A DNA stretch of 64,000 nt from Bradysia coprophila. Taxonomy: Eukaryota; Arthropoda; Insecta; Diptera; Sciaridae. Location of the stretch: positions 10,421,910 through 10,485,909 of the forward strand of contig NW_023504022.1 in NCBI RefSeq assembly GCF_014529535.1. The letters run 5' to 3'. Position numbers and translations under genes: made by a program. The notes under the pieces are model-generated. The model saw only the letters and a list, made by a program, of their open reading frames with translations, was not told the DNA's origin and made no database searches. This document shows, in pieces, positions 1 to 10,090 of this stretch (position 1 is the stretch's first letter; each line of letters opens with the position of its first letter).

Positions 1-14
1 ATCTGTTATTGCAG

Positions 15-753
15 TACTCGAGTTCATTGGAGGCGTTCCGTTTTGATATTGCGTCCGGTCTTAGAACGGACCACTTGCGAGCAATTAATGGCTTTAGAGG
101 ATTACAATCCGTATCTGATGGAAGATACGCATTGTCTATGGGAACAGCATTGCAAACGCAGATTTCGAAGCAAAAGTCGAGAGGAGCTAGAACTTGGCGT
201 GACATGTACATTGTAAGGAGAATTCGCGTTGTCTTAACAAGAAATAATTTTCTTCTTATCTTCAACAGCGCTGCCTTGACGAGGAACAGACCAAGTTCAA
301 TATATTAACGGCCACATTAAACTGTCGAAAGAGCGTCAAACCAAGCCGGCATTCGTTGACACAAATGCACCTGTGAAGCCCAAAGGGATGAAGAGTTCGG
401 CTCTTCGAGTAGCGGGACCCGTCGGTGATAGCAAATTACAAAACGTCACAAAATTGAAAGATTCAACTCAAAAACGTAAGTCTGGTCTTTCCTCCAAACA
501 TTTCCATCTCGGTTGAGATAGTCGTTAAAACTTCCTCTCTTGTTCCGTTTCAGCAAAACGGACCAAACAATTGAACGATGATCCTGATTGGACGCCCACC
601 ACTTGGTACAAAACGTTGTACAAAAAGCCGAAGGTCCCAAAACCGGTAAAACCACCAAAGCCACCAATCAAGAAGACTATCGATATGTTGCGCTACGATC
701 GTGCTAGAGCGCTCGAACACAAGAAAGAGGAATGGAAAAAGAGGCCTCGATAG
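15..753 (+). pseudogene. EloA: Elongin A 3' end, reading frame interrupted
   Basis: Elongin A is the large subunit of the Elongin (SIII) complex, which stimulates RNA polymerase II elongation and can act in a Cullin ubiquitin ligase. An acceptor at 6-14 opens an exon with the family's core motifs: VLERTTCEQL, then EDYNPYLMEDTHCLWEQHC, then TWRDMY. An intron (about 216-269) follows, then DEEQTKFNIL and KERQTKPAFVD, a second intron (about 476-554), and a basic Pro/Lys tail ending at TAG 751-753. The motifs fall in different frames: small length differences near 44-50 (net one base short), near 190 and near 308 (one base short each) break the reading. All lie at or beside short homopolymers, so local consensus error is possible, as is a decaying copy. 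The upstream part is outside the window. Identity is fairly sure; pseudogene status is not. Confidence 0.6.
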
Positions 754-2144
754 AACGATGCCATCAGTTTAAGTAACACAACACACAGACAGGAATCATT
801 CCGCGTAGAGCCGTTATTGATTCTACTACACCTGCAAATATTGACGATTTGTTAAATGTGTATCAGTGTCAGCGTTATTTGTCTAGTCGTATTGCAGAAA
901 GTAAGACTGACAACTGGTAATGTTGCTATACTTAGGGAAGAATGGAAAACCAACCGAATTCATGTTTGCTAAGTGAACCAGTCGTTGACAATAAACATAA
1001 AATAAAACTCGATTTCAGCAATTTAATTACATTAATCCATGATGGCGAGACCCGTCAAAAGAGGCTTTATGGCCGTGAAGTAAAGAGCAATCTCTGGAGA
1101 TACTCTCATTTATTAGTAACCTTTTAAGTCCTCATATTATCGCACAAACATTGGTTGTCAAACAACGGGAAAATGGTTGTTTTGTTAGGAATAAGACAAA
1201 ATTTGCCGAAGAGATTTTCGTACAATCTATCGAAATGTTTGCATCAGAATGGGTGAGAAAGCAGGGTGAATGGTGAAGCTCTTTCCTTTACAAAAACCGA
1301 CCGCGAAATGAAACCTATGCCAACTACATTATCCAACCACAAGAACATAGATTCTACGACTTTCGTTTTTGAGCCCTAGAAGGGCCATAGGGTCTGAAGG
1401 CCTATCGTACCAGCAATATTGAAAATTTGAGTTGTCTGGCACAACAGGTCTTTCAACAATTTTCATTTGAAATTCCATTCGTCACTTGATTTCTAGTTTT
1501 CAACAAATCTGCTTGTCATGATGACTTCGAGGATGATGTTGCATAAATTTAGATAACATACCAAGCAAGGGAAATGGTAAAATATTAATATTGTTTTGAT
1601 AAGCACAAACTTGCTTGCTAATGATAAGTGGACACACATCACGATTTCCTATAATTGTTACTCATTTTAGAGATCGTTTATAAAGTATGTCACGCGTGAC
1701 GTACATTTTGTAAATCTTTCTATCACATTTTAAACCACTCTCGAATGCGTGACATATTTTGTGAATGATCCCTCGACCAATTTGCAGGATGCAAAAATTG
1801 ATGTCCTTTACGAGAATAGAGATTACGAAGAATCGAAACGAAAAACCTTTAATTGACGAGTACTTAGGGCCACCGACGGACTTTTATTTAAAATTTCCGT
1901 TGTCAATCTTGTTTTGACCTTATAAATATCAAAAGGAAAAATTCGTAATTTTAACCTGTTCAAAATCGTCAAATTGTTTCCTCTCCACGATATTCCTTAT
2001 CTGCATTAATAACAGAAAAGCTCGGCTTATCACTATGCTATCTTACCATTAAGATAATGAAGTATTAGGTAAGTTTCATCAACAATATTGTATTTTCGAG
2101 TCATGAAGTCTTATAGCCAGTCATTCAAGACAGAGTTGTTTGAA
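754..2144. other. Intergenic spacer, Elongin A to kinase copy A
   Basis: AT-rich spacer. A 61-codon frame at 942-1127 resembles nothing I know and has no splice partners. Some stretches just ahead of the kinase gene (for example cctgttcaaaatcgtcaaat near 1957) recur ahead of the second copy near 4821, so part of the promoter was duplicated with the gene. Confidence 0.5.
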
Positions 2145-3402
2145 ATGGACCGACTAGATGTAGACAAAAAACGAGCAATTGAGCTTGGAATTCGCTATGT
2201 GGATATTCACTGGAAATCTGTTATTGAGACTGAAGTCAAAGTCTCAGTATTAAGGTAAGCACAGGCGTTTACCGGATTTACTCGTTCCTACTTAATTAAC
2301 AAATAATTCTCAGTGGTGGATTCAGTAGTCGTTTGTATTTAGTGGAGGATACTTCGACATCCACATCAAATCCGATACGAAAATTTTTGGTTCGTCTATA
2401 CGGCGGCAAAATGCTCACCGAAGATGATCCACTTAAACCAGAGGGAAGTCAAGTTAAAGAAACTGTGGTATTTTATGCCATTGGTTTAGCGGGATTGGGA
2501 CCAAAATTGTATGGATCATTTGATGGTGGGCGAGTAGAGCAGTTTATACCTTCACACATGTTACGAGAGGCAGATTACGAACAGAGACCAGAAACCATGT
2601 TGGAGCTTGCTAGAAAACTGGCTCGGTTCCATGCATTGGATATGCCCATTTCGCAAGAACGTCATCAAATACTCGATGCATGTGAGTTCTATCTTGAAAA
2701 GAGGGACTTTGAACAGTTCCGAAGATTGGCCCATCACACTGGCTTAATGGATGTGAGTACGTTCGAAGACTTCGATGTTAGATCGGAAATTCAGTGGTTG
2801 AAGAAATTGGAAAAGCTGGTCAGCGGACGAATTGTCACAATTAGCGGGGATTTGAACAAAAATAATATTTTGGTACGTGACGAACCAGACAAATTTGGCG
2901 AAAGAGTGATGATGATCGATTATGAACTTGCCGCACGAGATTATCGTGGTCGTGATATTGGTCAAGTTTTCACTACGAAATTACTGGAGATGAACGATGG
3001 AGTCTTTAGTGTGGTCTCTAAATATCCCGATGAGACATGGCGTCGCACATTTGTTACTGAATATTTGAAGCAAACCAAATCACTGAATTACTTTGAATGG
3101 GACGAAAAATTGGATAGTGTGGATCATGTGCTGATGGAGGGAGATTTTTTTATGTTTCACGCTATCCACATGATTACTGGTTTTTTCGTAAATCAGAAGG
3201 ACGATAGTCCTTTCTATAAAATGCCACCGGAAATGGCTCGGACTATGTTGGTGAGTTCAGAGCAATGAATTTTGAAATCTATGCAACTTTGACGATTTAA
3301 CATTTTTTTCAGGAATTTGGATCGTTTATGATCGATTTGTATCACGAGAGAAAAACTATTTTCATCGAAAGTTATGGAAAACTTTTGAATTTGAGTAGTT
3401 AA
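2145..3402 (+). CDS. Choline/ethanolamine kinase-like protein, copy A
   Basis: Three exons, 2145-2254, 2314-3250 and 3313-3402, give 378 residues with consistent phases. The protein belongs to the choline/ethanolamine kinase branch of the APH/protein-kinase-like fold, which phosphorylates choline or ethanolamine in the Kennedy pathway in the cytosol. Seen: FLVRLYGGK in the N-lobe, GRVEQFIPS, the ARKLARFHALDMP helix, a Brenner-type loop SGDLNKNNIL, and the metal-binding MMIDYE followed by YRGRDIG. Family members normally have His-Asn-Asp in the Brenner loop. Here it reads Ser-Gly-Asp, so the Asp base is kept and the His is lost. An AATAAA lies at 3442. The nearly identical copy B lies 1.6 kb downstream on the same strand. 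Family is sure; substrate is unknown and activity is unproven. Confidence 0.85.
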
Positions 3403-3483
3403 GTACAGAAGTTAAATTTGTCTTTGTATGGCATATGGCATAATAAATGGTATTTTAACTTTGATGTATTAGAATGTGACGTT

Positions 3484-3647
3484 CCAACGCACTTCAAGCA
3501 AAAGTGGTACTCTAAATAGGGTACTGAAACTTGACAGTGGTCCATACAAAATTTTACACTGTAAAAAGAGTGAGGATAAAATTTCATACAAAATAGTACT
3601 CTATTTGGCAGCTGTCATTAATATGACTTTTGCTTGAAGTGCGTTGG
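3484..3647. mobile_element. 164-bp non-autonomous inverted-repeat element, 5-bp target duplication
   Basis: The ends read CCAACGCACTTCAAGCA and its reverse complement, and the element is flanked on both sides by ACGTT (3479-3483 and 3648-3652), a 5-bp target-site duplication. A second copy at 27692-27837 has its own 5-bp duplication. There is no coding capacity. The superfamily is not assigned. Confidence 0.8.
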
Positions 3648-3832
3648 ACGTTCTTATAATTTAATGAGATGAGTACGGCTTGTTATAGGTTACAAAGACA
3701 AAAATAAACGAAAAGCTCTTACTAATGTAAGCTTTATAGGAAAATGCATGTTAATAGACGTGAAGCAAAAGATCAATCTCTTCTAAAACAATATTTAACC
3801 TTGCCAATAAAAGGTCGAGAAAAGTTTTTTTC

Positions 3833-3911
3833 CGAGGGGTAAATCACTTTCTCATATAATCCCGTATAATCCCATATAATCCTTGTCATAAAATCAGTGA
3901 TTTACCCCTCG
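3833..3911. repeat. Short foldback with CGAGGGGTAAATCACT arms
   Basis: The left arm (3833-3848) and its inverted copy (about 3896-3911) enclose short direct repeats of the type ccCGTATAATcccATATAATcc. A T-rich run sits outside each arm. It is probably a small foldback transposon remnant. Confidence 0.55.
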
Positions 3912-4156
3912 TTTTTTTTCGCAGTGAACTGCACTGTTAAACGCTGGACAAGTTGTGTGGGGAAGTGAATATCACATGGGTTGAATTCCGACTATTAAAG
4001 CAATACATTACAAAAAATCTTGAAGCCTCCAAATTTTCCGTTTTTTAATTCAATGCGATAAAGGATTTGCACTAGTGCGATAAAAGCCACGTGTTACTGA
4101 AGTCATACTAAAATTATCTTCGGTATTTATTCGATTTTCTTCATTGTATAAAACGT

Positions 4157-4280
4157 TGTATGCAACACGAATCGTATGCTGGTATTATCGCACACGACGT
4201 CTTGCCAACCTCGGCTTCACCTCGGATTGGTAATCTGACACCTAGTGCGATAATATACCTCTATACGATTCTTGTTACAT
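4157..4280. repeat. Foldback element with ATTATCGCA arms
   Basis: Imperfect inverted arms at about 4157-4190 and 4246-4280 share GAATCGTAT and ATTATCGCA. Single-arm pieces with 'attatcgcac' or 'gtgcgataa' also occur near 1136 and 4075, which suggests a dispersed family. Confidence 0.5.
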
Positions 4281-4300
4281 AAATAACCATTAAGCACATG

Positions 4301-4400
4301 AGGCATCGAAAGCGTGTTTCGACCAAAATCTTTGTTCTTTGGTGGCTTAACGAAACACTATAACAAAGAGAATTTTGATCGAAACACGTTTTCGATACCT
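4301..4400. repeat. Foldback element with CGTGTTTCGA arms
   Basis: Inverted arms of roughly 36 bases, left at 4301-4336 and right at 4362-4400, are separated by about 25 bases. It lies directly beside the previous foldback. No target duplication was recognised. Confidence 0.5.
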
Positions 4401-4988
4401 CGTGCGTTCTGAGCTTTAGCAATATACATACATGTGACTGTTTGTTTTTCCTAGTCCCACTTGTTTGATATGTGGGTATGAACCAAAGTTTTAGCTGAGC
4501 AGGGAAGGCAAAAAGGAAGGGACAAATTCATGTTCTCTATAATTGAAAGACGAATCCAACGAGGCTCGTTGAATAATCCCGTATTTAAACCGGGGACTCT
4601 TTGTTCACGAAGTTAATAAAAACACCTGAAGTTTTCTCGTTATCACTCCTAATTTCTTCGTTGTCAATTTTGTTTGGACCACACAAATAAATAGTTAAAT
4701 AATATCAGAAGAACCTTTCGAAATTGGTTTGTTTTTAAAGAGAATTTATCATCGCTTCTACTGTTTACAAAGTGTGAAGTGTGAAGTGTACATAATAATC
4801 GGTTAATATTTGTTACCTGTTAAAAATCGTCAAATTGTTTTTTTTTCTCGTGATATTACCTTACTTACGTATATCTATTATATTCGTCAGTTTGATCACA
4901 ATAAATAAGATTCTTTCGTTTATAATTTTATTTGCGAGAGTATAAATTCAGTAAGTCTTAACTAGCTATTCAAGACAGAGTTGTTAGA

Positions 4989-6257
4989 ATGGATCCACAA
5001 GATATAGATAAAAAACGAGCAATTGAGCTTGGTGTTCGCTATGTCGACATTCATTGGAAATCTGTTGTCGAGACTGAAGTCGAAGTTTCAATCTTGAGGT
5101 ACGCGCAGACGTTTACCGATTTACTCTTTCCTACTATATTAACCTTGATTTGTTGCTATGAAACTATGAACAGTGGCGGATTCAGTAGTCGTTTGTATTT
5201 AGTTGAAAATACTTCGACTTCCACATCAAATCCAATAAGACAATTTTTGGTTCGTCTTTACGGCGGCAAAGTGCTCACAGGAGACGATCCAATGCGGCCA
5301 GATGGTTGTGAAGGTAAAGAGACACTAGTGTTTTATGCCATCGGTATAGCGGGATTGGGACCGAAATTGTATGGATCATTTGATGGTGGGCGAGTAGAGC
5401 AGTTTGTTCCTTCACACATGTTACGAGAGGCAGATTACGAACAGAGACCAGAAACTATGTTGGAGCTTGCTAGAAAACTGGCTCGGTTCCATGCGTTGGA
5501 CTTGCCCATATCGCAAGAACGTCATCAAGTGCTCGATGCATGTGAGTTTTACCTCAAAAAACGGGACTTTGAACAGTTTCGTAAGTTGGTGCACCACTTT
5601 GGTTTAATGGATGTAAGTACGTTCGAAGACTTCGATGTAAAATCGGAAATTCAGTGGATGAGGAAGGTGGAACAGCTAGTCAATGGTCGAATTGTTACAA
5701 TTAGCGGAGATTTAAACAAAAATAACATTCTGATACGTGACGAACCAGACAAATTTGGCGAAAGAGTGATGATGATCGATTATGAACTTTGTGCGCGCGA
5801 TTATCGTGGGCGTGATATTGGACAAGTTTTTATTATGAAAGTACTAGAGATGAACGATGGAGTCTTTAGTGTGGTTTCCAAATATCCCGATGAGACATGG
5901 CGTCGCACATTTGTTAATGAATATTTAAAACAAACCAAATCACTGAATTACTTTGAATGGGACGAAAAATTGGATAGTGTGGATCATGTGTTGATGGAGG
6001 GAGATTTTTTTATGTTTCACGCCATCCACGTGTATGTCGGTTTTTTCGTAAATCAGAAGGACGATAGTCCTTTCTATAAAATGCCAGAAGCCATGGCTCG
6101 GAGCTTGTTGGTGAGTTAAGAAAAAAAAAATTGAAGTAGACTTTGACAATTTTACATTTTTCAGGAATTTGGATCGTATATGATCGATTTGTATCAAGAG
6201 AGAAAAATTATTTTCATCGAAAGCTACGGAAAACTTTTGAACTTAAGTACCAAGTAG
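4989..6257 (+). CDS. Choline/ethanolamine kinase-like protein, copy B
   Basis: Exons 4989-5098, 5174-6110 and 6165-6257 give 379 residues. Intron positions and phases are the same as in copy A, and most residues are identical, so this is a tandem duplicate. It has the same motifs: FLVRLYGGK, ARKLARFHALDLP, SGDLNKNNIL and MMIDYEL. The Brenner-loop His is replaced by Ser here too, so the change predates the duplication. Intron 1 is 75 bases with no in-frame stop, so a retained-intron transcript would still code through. The start ATG at 4989 matches the copy A start by alignment. Differences from A cluster around residues 85-95 and 325-335 and near the C-terminus. As with A, the substrate is unknown. 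Confidence 0.85.
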
Positions 6258-7239
6258 TGATATATTGTGACGTTATGTGTTAATCAGTCAAAAAACCCTT
6301 AAAGGGTAAATGTGACGCAAGTCCTTTATCTTACTTACAAAATAACTGATATCGCTAAGGGTGACGCATTGTGCGCCCTACGACAAAAAATTGAACAAAA
6401 GAATTTTTGAAAGAAAATTTTACAAAAAGAAATCTGCGTCACAAGTGGCAGATGTTGAGAGGAAACTATTGTTAGGAAAATGGTTAAAAAATGTACTGAA
6501 AGATTTTCGACGGAAGATAGCCGAAAAATTTCCTGTCTTGGACTATTGATTTTAGGCACTTTCGTTTTCAAAACACATAGAAGGATATGCAACACAAATG
6601 CGAGATCAACACCTCGAGAGATTCTGGATAGTCAGTTTTGGCTTTTATTGTTGCCTGCGTTCCATCATTCAAATTCTTTGGTAACAAGGTCAATTTGAAC
6701 TTGCTTTTTAATTGTACGGACATGAATATAGTGGAGAGTAGTGGCTACAACAGTAATCGATCCTATTTCACTGGCTCACGTCTTCCTCCCCCTCAAAAAT
6801 AAGATATCAAATGAAGCAACAGATTCAATTCAAAAGAAAAAAAAAAGTTTACTCGGCCCTGGACACGTGTAAGTTAGGAAAATATGAGTCCTGCTTCTAA
6901 ATCGACAAGAAAATAGATTCATCAGAGCTGTCACCGTTTTAAGTTTAATAAAAATTATCTGGTAGAAGCCTAAATAGTCTAAGGTGCGAGCTAAGAGGAA
7001 AAGGTCAGGGATTCGAGATTTCTCAAGCATTTCCCGCACCCTCTAAAATATATACGCAAACACAACATCGTGACTCGATTTCTTCTATTTATAGCATTTA
7101 CTGAATTCAGTTGTAAATTTTATCAGTCAAAAAACCCTAAAGTGACGCAAGTCCTTGTGTGTCCTGAGAAAATAACTGATATCGATGAGGGTGAAGCATT
7201 TTGCACATGCTAGCAAAATATGTTAAGCTGTTAAAATGT

Positions 7240-7470
7240 TCTACTCTAAAGACCCTGAGACTTTTCCGAAGTAACCATTACTCCACGCCCCGTAACACCA
7301 AAGATAACATCATAAATGAAACAGTAAATTCCAACTGCCCCACACTTTTCATACTACTGTGTTCTAGTCCAAAAACTCTGACACTTTGCAGAAGTAATAA
7401 TTACTCTATGCCCCGTAACACCAAAGATAATCACAAAGCCATGATTGAAACAGTGAATTCCAACTGCCCA
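7240..7470 (+). repeat. Two-copy tandem duplication, about 120 bp per unit
   Basis: Two units share CCCCGTAACACCAAAGATAA and the following AACAGT(A/G)AATTCCAACTGCCC, at about 7240-7345 and 7362-7470. They create an open frame that I do not regard as a gene. Confidence 0.6.
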
Positions 7471-7537
7471 ACATTATTCATAAAACAATATACGATCCAT
7501 CACACCACCACATTCATCTATCCATCCATCATTACAC

Positions 7538-7562
7538 ACACACACACATACACACACACACA
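7538..7562. repeat. CA/TA microsatellite
   Basis: A run of alternating CA with a few TA steps. Confidence 0.8.
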
Positions 7563-8188
7563 TATCATTTCATGAAGATACAATTTCTCGCACATACACA
7601 CATACAAATTGGCTTCTATATGAAGATTTTGCAGAGCCCTGGCTCCCAAGGTATGGGTTGTATCCAACTTTTGAAAATTTTATTCATATTTTTGGGCCAT
7701 TATTGACCTATAACAAAAATTTCAGGAAAATCTATAGAAACGTTTAGGAGTTACAGAATCCCATTTTTCCATACTAACGGAGTAACTAATGAACTAGCAA
7801 ATAACAGGCGATTTGAGTTATCTGAAAAAACGAAATTTTACTGATTTACATACAAAATTCAAGATTTTGAAATTCAATATCTAAGCCAAATCTAAGTGTT
7901 TTTCTTCACTTGCGATAGCTCGTTAAACTCGTATGGACTCCAAATATCCAAATATAGTTTGGGGAAAGTCAAAGAATTGCTGAAAATATGGTCCGCCGTC
8001 AAAAAAAGAAACTTTTTGGTAGTGGACCTGCGTCACGCCCGCTTACTAACGTGCAGGCATGATATTCAAGTTTGGAACATTAATTCGATTTTGGAATAAT
8101 GTGTTTTTCCACAGAACATTTCCGTGACGCTTTATACAAATGTGTTTTCTTGTTTTTCACTCAGTTACACCAGACATTTGAAAGTATT

Positions 8189-9313
8189 ATGAAGCTGTTA
8201 AAATTAGTGTTGATATTTGGTTTGATATGCAAGGTATATTATCGAATGTCTTGCGTTGCTCAATATTTTATTTCCAAATAAAAACTCTTATAGACCATAG
8301 ACGCAAAGGAAGAAAACGAGGAAAATGTAAGCTTCAGCATAGAAAGAATTTTCCTAAGTCGTCGTTCGTGTTCATGTCGAATTGAAGATTACCCGTGGAA
8401 AGACGGCGTTCAAGAGTTTTACAATGGATGTAGAAAAGCGGCCGATTCATTCCATGGAAAAGCATTCGACGTAGCTGACAACACAGTAAAGTCATTGCAG
8501 CAATTAGTGACGAAATTGATTGATTTCACTGATTCCAACTCAACGATAGTAGCATCAAGCTCAACAGATATTTTAGAATCGTTGAGCAAATGTAATAGGC
8601 TAGGCCGAGATGGTATGAATATCATTGTTGAGTACGTGAAAGTCTTTCCCAGTGTAGTCAGAGACTTCAAACAAGTCTCTGCAAATCTATTCAAACACAT
8701 CGGTGAACTGACATGTTCCTTCAAAAATGCTGTTAGCGATTTAGGTGCCGAACTGACCAAGTTTATGAAAGAATTTGTACGAAGTTCTCGATTGCCCAAA
8801 TGCAAGAAAACAGTCGACTACAATTTGGTCCTTAAAAAATACCAAGAACTTTCGAACATAGTGGCTCAGATTGATGACACTCTAGTGAACGAATCTGAAA
8901 ATGAAGGAATTGAAGTTACGAAGGAAGTGTATGAGTCAGTCTTAGTGTTGCATTTGCTCTACATTTATATGGGGATTTCAGTCACAGGAATCGATAGTTG
9001 CGTCTTGGATGTGCTTTACGAGCGTAACTGTTACGTATCAGAAGAGACTAAGTCATGCGTGTTTTCAATTGAAGATGCACTTGTGGAAGTCCTTCAAGCT
9101 GTTTCTACAGTAGTTTTAACTTCCGTCGAAAGTATCAGAAATCTGTTAAGGACTGTTGTCAACATAGTCGCAGGGTTAAATGCGATCGTAAAGAACGTTC
9201 TTGGACTGACCAACCGTGTGGTATTAACCGTTGAAGATATAGTTCAAAATTTAGTTAGAGTTGACAAAGTCACAGCATCACGGAAAGAAAGGATTTTGAA
9301 TGGCAAACACTGA
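8189..9313 (+). CDS. Secreted alpha-helical orphan protein
   Basis: Exon 1 (8189-8233) codes for MKLLKLVLIFGLICK, a clear signal-peptide core. After a 60-base intron, exon 2 (8294-9313) continues in phase for 339 residues; the total is 354 residues. The mature chain has about ten cysteines, including RRSCSCR near its start, and long Val/Leu/Ser/Asn-rich heptad-like stretches such as VEDIVQNLVRVDKV that suggest helical bundles. No catalytic motif or known domain was recognised. It is probably secreted, perhaps a lineage-specific effector, salivary, cuticle or reproductive protein, but the sequence does not say which. The signal-peptide exon joined in phase to one long exon supports a real gene. 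Confidence 0.65.
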
Positions 9314-9898
9314 ACAGATCGTTTGAAGTATAAATAACTTATTTTTAATGGATGTCTCACTTCAAAAGCTGTTGTTGAATAAGACTAAAAGGATACCCCG
9401 ATCCATTCTAATTCATTCTAATTGGATTCTTACTAAGATTCTAAAATGGGACATCGAAATGGCAAGAATATTTTTCAATAATTTCTTTTACAAAAATTAA
9501 ATATTTTTTTCAATGGTTTTCATGATAAATCTTCTTTTTATTGAAATGGGAAAAACAAGGTGCAATATCACTATTCAGCTTAATAAATATTTTAGTTATT
9601 TAAACAATACAAAAAAAGAATGTTTTGTTTTATTAGAACAGCCGGTTACAAAGTCAATAATTTGCGCACATTGTGACCTTGCAACATTCGTCACATTTTA
9701 AATTGAAAATAATAAAAACCACTCACTAAATGTATGCACAGAGTTCTTTACTCATTTTACAATTAACGCCTAGTACAGTAAGATTTGAATAGTTTGCTTT
9801 GTACTTGCTACGCGTGTTATGGTCTAAGAATATATTTTCGGCAAAAATGCAGTATAGGTGAACAGGGTGGATCGGCGATTTTTTGATTGGGAATAGTA
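9314..9898. other. AT-rich spacer
   Basis: Contains the 3' flank of the secreted orphan and short AT-rich open frames. No zinc-finger motif was found here that could complete the ZAD gene to the right. Confidence 0.5.
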
Positions 9899-10090
9899 GA
9901 GAAATGTCACCTGACACCATTTCAGGCAAAATTGGGGCGCGGAAAGCAATTTTAATTTTGTCACTTTGTATAAGGAAAATTAATTTGAGTCAAAGAAAAA
10001 TATTGTTTGTACAAGGAAAATGAAAAAATTAAAATTTCTTTCCGCGCCCTAATTTCGCCTGAAATGGTGTCAGGGGACATTTCATCTCTC
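9899..10090. mobile_element. About 190-bp foldback element forming the end of the ZAD gene
   Basis: The left arm begins GAGAAATGTCACCTGACACC and the right arm is its approximate inverse, GGTGTCAGGGGACATTTC followed by ATCTCTC. Both arms continue through TTTCAGGC and the GCGCGGAAAG block, about 60 bases each. The right edge coincides with the stop codon of the minus-strand ZAD frame at 10082. No target duplication was seen. Confidence 0.7.

Larger units (their letters stand above)
3403..4988. other. Spacer between kinase copies, packed with small inverted-repeat elements
   Basis: No gene seen. It holds an inverted-repeat element at 3484-3647 and three foldback structures at 3833-3911, 4157-4280 and 4301-4400, entered separately. 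The last 300 bases resemble the region ahead of copy A. Confidence 0.6.
7122..8060. repeat. Dispersed repeat, probable DNA-element remnant
   Basis: Begins with TCAGTCAAAAAACCCT and GTGACGCAAGTCC. It contains the block 'aatctaag ... gatagctcgtt' with CTCGTATGGACTCC near 7920-7940, and closes near 8030 with GGACCTGCGTCACGCC, roughly inverted to the GTGACGCAAGTCC at its start. The same ordered blocks are found at about 21420-22280. A shorter copy of the first block is at 6282-6366. Borders are approximate. Confidence 0.5.
6258..8188. other. Repeat-rich spacer between kinase copy B and secreted orphan
   Basis: No supported gene. A sequence opening with TCAGTCAAAAAACCCT and containing GTGACGCAAGTCCTT ... 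AACTGATATCG occurs at about 6282-6366 and again from 7122. The second copy leads into text near 7868-7945 that also recurs near 22210-22275. A tandem duplication lies at about 7240-7470 and a CA-rich microsatellite near 7538-7562. Confidence 0.5.

Noticed and set aside
942-1127. 61-codon open frame starting MENQPNSC
   Set aside because: No recognisable domain, no splice partners and no codon-level conservation that can be judged; this length is expected by chance.
7201-7575. 124-codon open frame with Thr/Asn/His-rich translation
   Set aside because: It is produced by a tandem duplication and a CA microsatellite, not by a coding gene.
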